From the NCBI GenBank assembly GCA_023428025.1, contig JAEYZN010000011.1, positions 1 to 43,597 on the forward strand: DNA of 43,597 bases. Reading direction: 5' to 3'. Each line of letters begins with the position of its first letter. The first letter of the stretch is position 1. Made by a program: the position numbers and the translations under genes. The stretch is from Bacillota bacterium (GTDB taxonomy: Bacteria; Bacillota; Clostridia; Christensenellales; SZUA-584). The notes beneath the pieces are model-generated. The model did no database searches, was not told where the DNA came from, and saw only the letters and a program-made list of their open reading frames with translations. Of this stretch, positions 41,635 to 43,597 are shown piece after piece.

Positions 41635-43091
41635 GTATGTCATTATCAGAACAGCACATTCGTGAGATTACCGAAAGTATCCTCCGTGAACTGACGAACA
41701 ATTTTACAAACAGTTCCGCCCAGGCGGCAGCGCCGGTCGGCGCGGTTAAAGCTTCACCTGCCCCCGCGCCGACCCAGCGCTGGCTTTGCGACACGGCTGA
41801 AGAAGCGGTGCGCAACGCGAAAGCGGCTCAGAAAGCGTTGATGGACATGACGCTGGAGAAACGCGGAGAACTGGTGGCCGCGATGCGCGCGTATGCCATC
41901 GCCAACGCGGAGTATCTCGCGAAGCTGGCCAACGAAGAGACGGGCTACGGCCGCGCGGCGGACAAGGTACAGAAGAACCTGCTCGCCGCCAGAAAAACGC
42001 CGGGTATCGAGGACCTTTCCACCGCCGCGGTTACAGGCGACAACGGGCTGATGCTCACCGAGATGGCGCCGTATGGCGTTATCGGCTCCATCACGCCCTC
42101 CACCAACCCCACCTCCACGGTCATCAACAACAGCATCACGATGATTGCGGCGGGCAACGCGGTGGTGTTCAACCCACATCCGTCGGCCAAGCGCGCGTCT
42201 CAGGAGACGATGCGGCTGATGAACGAAGCCATCGTGTCTGCCGGAGGACCGGCCACGCTCATCACGACGGTGAAGGAGCCGACGCTGGACAGCGGGCAGG
42301 CCATCATGACTCACAAGGACATTCCGCTGCTGTCCATCACGGGAGGCGAGGCGGTGGTCCATGTGGCGATGAAGACAGGCAAGAAGGTGATCGCGGCCGG
42401 GCCGGGAAACCCGCCCGTGATCGTGGACGATACGGCGGACATCGCCGCCGCGGCAAAGAACATCGTGGACGGGGCCAGCTTCGACAACAACGTGCTCTGC
42501 ATCGCGGAGAAGGAAGTCTTCGCTTTCGCGGGCATTGCGGATAAGCTGATGGCCGAGATGGAAAAGAATGGCGCCTACCGCATCAGCGGCGCGGATATCG
42601 ACCGTGTGCTGGCGACCACGCTGGTCAACAAGGACGGCAGATATATGATCAACCGCAAATACGTGGGGCGCGACGCGGCCGTGATCCTGCGGGACAGCGG
42701 CGTGTCCTTCACGGGCAATCCGCGGCTCATCATCGCGGAGGTGGATAAGTATCACCCGTTCATCATGGTGGAAATGCTGATGCCGGTGCTGGGCATCGCG
42801 CGCGTCTACAGCATCGAGGAAGCCATTGAGGAGGCGTACCGCGCGGAGCAGGACTGCAAGCACTCGGCCATGATCCACTCCCAAAACGTGCACCACCTGT
42901 CGCTGGCGGCCCGCCGCCTGAACACGACGATATTCGTCAAGAATGCGCCGTCGCTGGCGGGGCTCGGGTTTGGCGGCGAGGGCTGCACGACGCTGACCAT
43001 CGCGACGCCGACCGGCGAGGGCGTCACCACGCCGCGCTCGTTCACGCGCCAGCGCCGCTGCGTGCTGGCCGGGGAATTCCGCATCTGCTAG
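41631..43091 (+). CDS. CoA-acylating aldehyde dehydrogenase, PduP/EutE type
   Basis: 486 aa. An N-terminal amphipathic helix (SEQHIREITESILRELT, residues about 6-22) followed by an Ala/Pro linker (30-48) is the classic encapsulation-peptide layout. The dehydrogenase domain has GSITPSTNPTSTVINNSI, the NAD-binding ITGGEAVV and catalytic Cys290 in SFDNNVLC. It oxidises an aldehyde to acyl-CoA with NAD+; acetaldehyde is the expected substrate here. The ATG at 41631 overlaps the previous stop, but GAGG at 41624 spaces better for the ATG at 41637 (MSLSEQ), which may be the real start. Confidence 0.94.
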   Translation: MSMSLSEQHIREITESILRELTNNFTNSSAQAAAPVGAVKASPAPAPTQRWLCDTAEEAVRNAKAAQKALMDMTLEKRGELVAAMRAYAIANAEYLAKLANEETGYGRAADKVQKNLLAARKTPGIEDLSTAAVTGDNGLMLTEMAPYGVIGSITPSTNPTSTVINNSITMIAAGNAVVFNPHPSAKRASQETMRLMNEAIVSAGGPATLITTVKEPTLDSGQAIMTHKDIPLLSITGGEAVVHVAMKTGKKVIAAGPGNPPVIVDDTADIAAAAKNIVDGASFDNNVLCIAEKEVFAFAGIADKLMAEMEKNGAYRISGADIDRVLATTLVNKDGRYMINRKYVGRDAAVILRDSGVSFTGNPRLIIAEVDKYHPFIMVEMLMPVLGIARVYSIEEAIEEAYRAEQDCKHSAMIHSQNVHHLSLAARRLNTTIFVKNAPSLAGLGFGGEGCTTLTIATPTGEGVTTPRSFTRQRRCVLAGEFRIC

Positions 43092-43126
43092 GCGCGAGGG
43101 TTGGAAAAGAGAGTATATATACCGCT

Positions 43127-43149
43127 TGCCGCATGCGCGGCCTGCGGCA
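43127..43149 (+). promoter_or_regulatory. hairpin before the shell-protein gene
   Basis: TGCCGC (43127-43132) can pair with GCGGCA (43144-43149); alternatively GCCGC (43128-43132) pairs with GCGGC (43137-43141). The two folds exclude each other. The 98-bp gap is the largest between the last cargo and shell genes. The element may set shell-protein level; no U-tract follows. Confidence 0.5.
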
Positions 43150-43189
43150 TACATAGCAAAAATGAAACAAACTTAAGGAGATTGCGATA

Positions 43190-43465
43190 ATGAAAGAAGC
43201 ATTGGGACTTGTTGAAACGAAGGGCCTTGTGGGGGCGATCGAGGCGGCGGACGCGATGGTGAAAGCGGCGAACGTATCGCTGATTGGCAAAGAGACGATC
43301 GGCAGCGGTCTGGTGACGGTGATGGTGCGGGGCGATGTGGGCGCGGTGAAGGCGTCTGTGGACGCGGGCGCGGCGGCGGCCAAGCGCGTGGGCGAGCTGG
43401 TGAGCGTGCACGTGATCCCGAGGCCGCACGGCGACGTAGAGTCCATACTGCCCAAAAGCGTCTGA
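43190..43465 (+). CDS. BMC-H hexameric shell protein
   Basis: 91 aa, a canonical single BMC domain (PduA/EutM/CcmK class): EALGLVETKGLVGAIEAADAM, pore-loop GSG at residues 38-40 (ETIGSGLVTV), VRGDVGAVKASVDAGAAAA and VSVHVIPRPH. Hexamers tile the shell facets and the small GSG pore lets polar metabolites pass. AAGGAG 9 nt before the ATG is a strong ribosome site, as expected for the most abundant shell part. Only one BMC-H gene is visible; BMC-T and further BMC-H genes may lie past the window. Confidence 0.96.
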   Translation: MKEALGLVETKGLVGAIEAADAMVKAANVSLIGKETIGSGLVTVMVRGDVGAVKASVDAGAAAAKRVGELVSVHVIPRPHGDVESILPKSV

Positions 43466-43479
43466 TTTGAGGGAAAAGA

Positions 43480-43597
43480 ATGTTTACCGGCAGGGTTGAA
43501 GGCACCGTCGTATCCACAGCCAAGGACAGCAGGCTGACCGGCATCAAGCTGCTGCTGGTGCGCATGATAGAGAGCGGAAAGCCCACGAAACTGGTGG
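43480..43597 (+). CDS. second EutN/CcmL-type vertex protein, partial
   Basis: The first 39 codons of a gene cut by the window edge. The start (MFTGRVEGTVVSTAKDSRLTGIKLLLV) matches the N-terminal strand pair of BMC-P proteins and the gene at 41311. GAGGG lies upstream, 15 bp after the BMC-H stop. It shows the operon continues to the right. Confidence 0.88.
   Translation, partial: MFTGRVEGTVVSTAKDSRLTGIKLLLVRMIESGKPTKLV

Noticed and set aside
41754..43154. Long minus-strand open frame opposite the aldehyde dehydrogenase
   Set aside because: Shadow of a strongly conserved gene; His/Arg-rich translation without recognisable motifs.
30336..43597. Standard fucose/rhamnose (class II aldolase) microcompartment
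   Set aside because: No fucose or rhamnose isomerase or kinase is in the operon; MtnK and MtnA take those places. Not fully excluded, because fucI lies about 24 kb away.

Overview
The window reads as a chromosomal stretch of an anaerobic, monoderm bacterium, most likely a Clostridia-type Bacillota. The evidence is lipoprotein signal peptides with LxAC lipoboxes on all solute-binding proteins, strong AGGAGG ribosome sites, TTGACA/TATAAT promoters, high-affinity sugar ABC importers and LacI-type regulators. Coding DNA is GC-rich, while the main promoter regions are AT-rich. No rRNA, tRNA, insertion sequence, phage gene or CRISPR array was seen.

Layout. (1) 251-4618 (+): a four-gene operon of a solute-binding/VWA lipoprotein, an XpaC-like membrane protein, a second membrane-anchored binding-protein-like gene and a TelA-family protein. 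(2) 4714-10323: a divergent deoxy-sugar locus. L-fucose isomerase and its LacI regulator lie on the minus strand; a RhaB-type FGGY kinase and an SrlD-like dehydrogenase lie on the plus strand. Similar palindromes sit just downstream of each of the two facing promoters. (3) 10326-11610: a decayed PHP-domain gene. (4) 11881-24705 (+): a LacI regulator with a perfect palindromic operator, then a ribose-type ABC importer, aldo/keto reductase, FGGY kinase, RbsD/FucU-like protein, URO-D-like protein, zinc dehydrogenase, KDG-type sugar kinase and a hexulose-phosphate synthase/isomerase pair. The sugar used by this operon is not evident. (5) 25045-29721 (+): a BMP-type nucleoside ABC importer behind a long leader that contains an intrinsic-terminator-like hairpin. 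(6) 30336 to the right edge (+): a bacterial microcompartment (BMC) operon that continues beyond the window.

The BMC operon is the most interesting region. It encodes a class II aldolase, a methylthioribose-kinase-family kinase and an MtnA-family aldose-1-phosphate isomerase. This is the enzyme set of the 5-deoxyribose/methylthioribose salvage route (the DHAP shunt). They are joined to a CoA-acylating aldehyde dehydrogenase, a PduL phosphotransacylase, EutN/CcmL vertex proteins, a BMC-H shell protein, a dedicated ABC importer, a CoA-disulfide-reductase-like flavoprotein and a two-subunit CoA-transferase-like pair. The aldolase (C-terminus), PduL (N-terminus) and aldehyde dehydrogenase (N-terminus) carry encapsulation-peptide-like helices; the kinase and isomerase do not.

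The inferred model is as follows. Free 5-deoxyribose (or methylthioribose) is imported, phosphorylated and isomerised in the cytosol. 5-Deoxyribulose-1-phosphate is then cleaved in the compartment to DHAP and acetaldehyde. The acetaldehyde is converted there to acetyl-CoA and acetyl phosphate. The substrate is inferred from gene content and has not been demonstrated.
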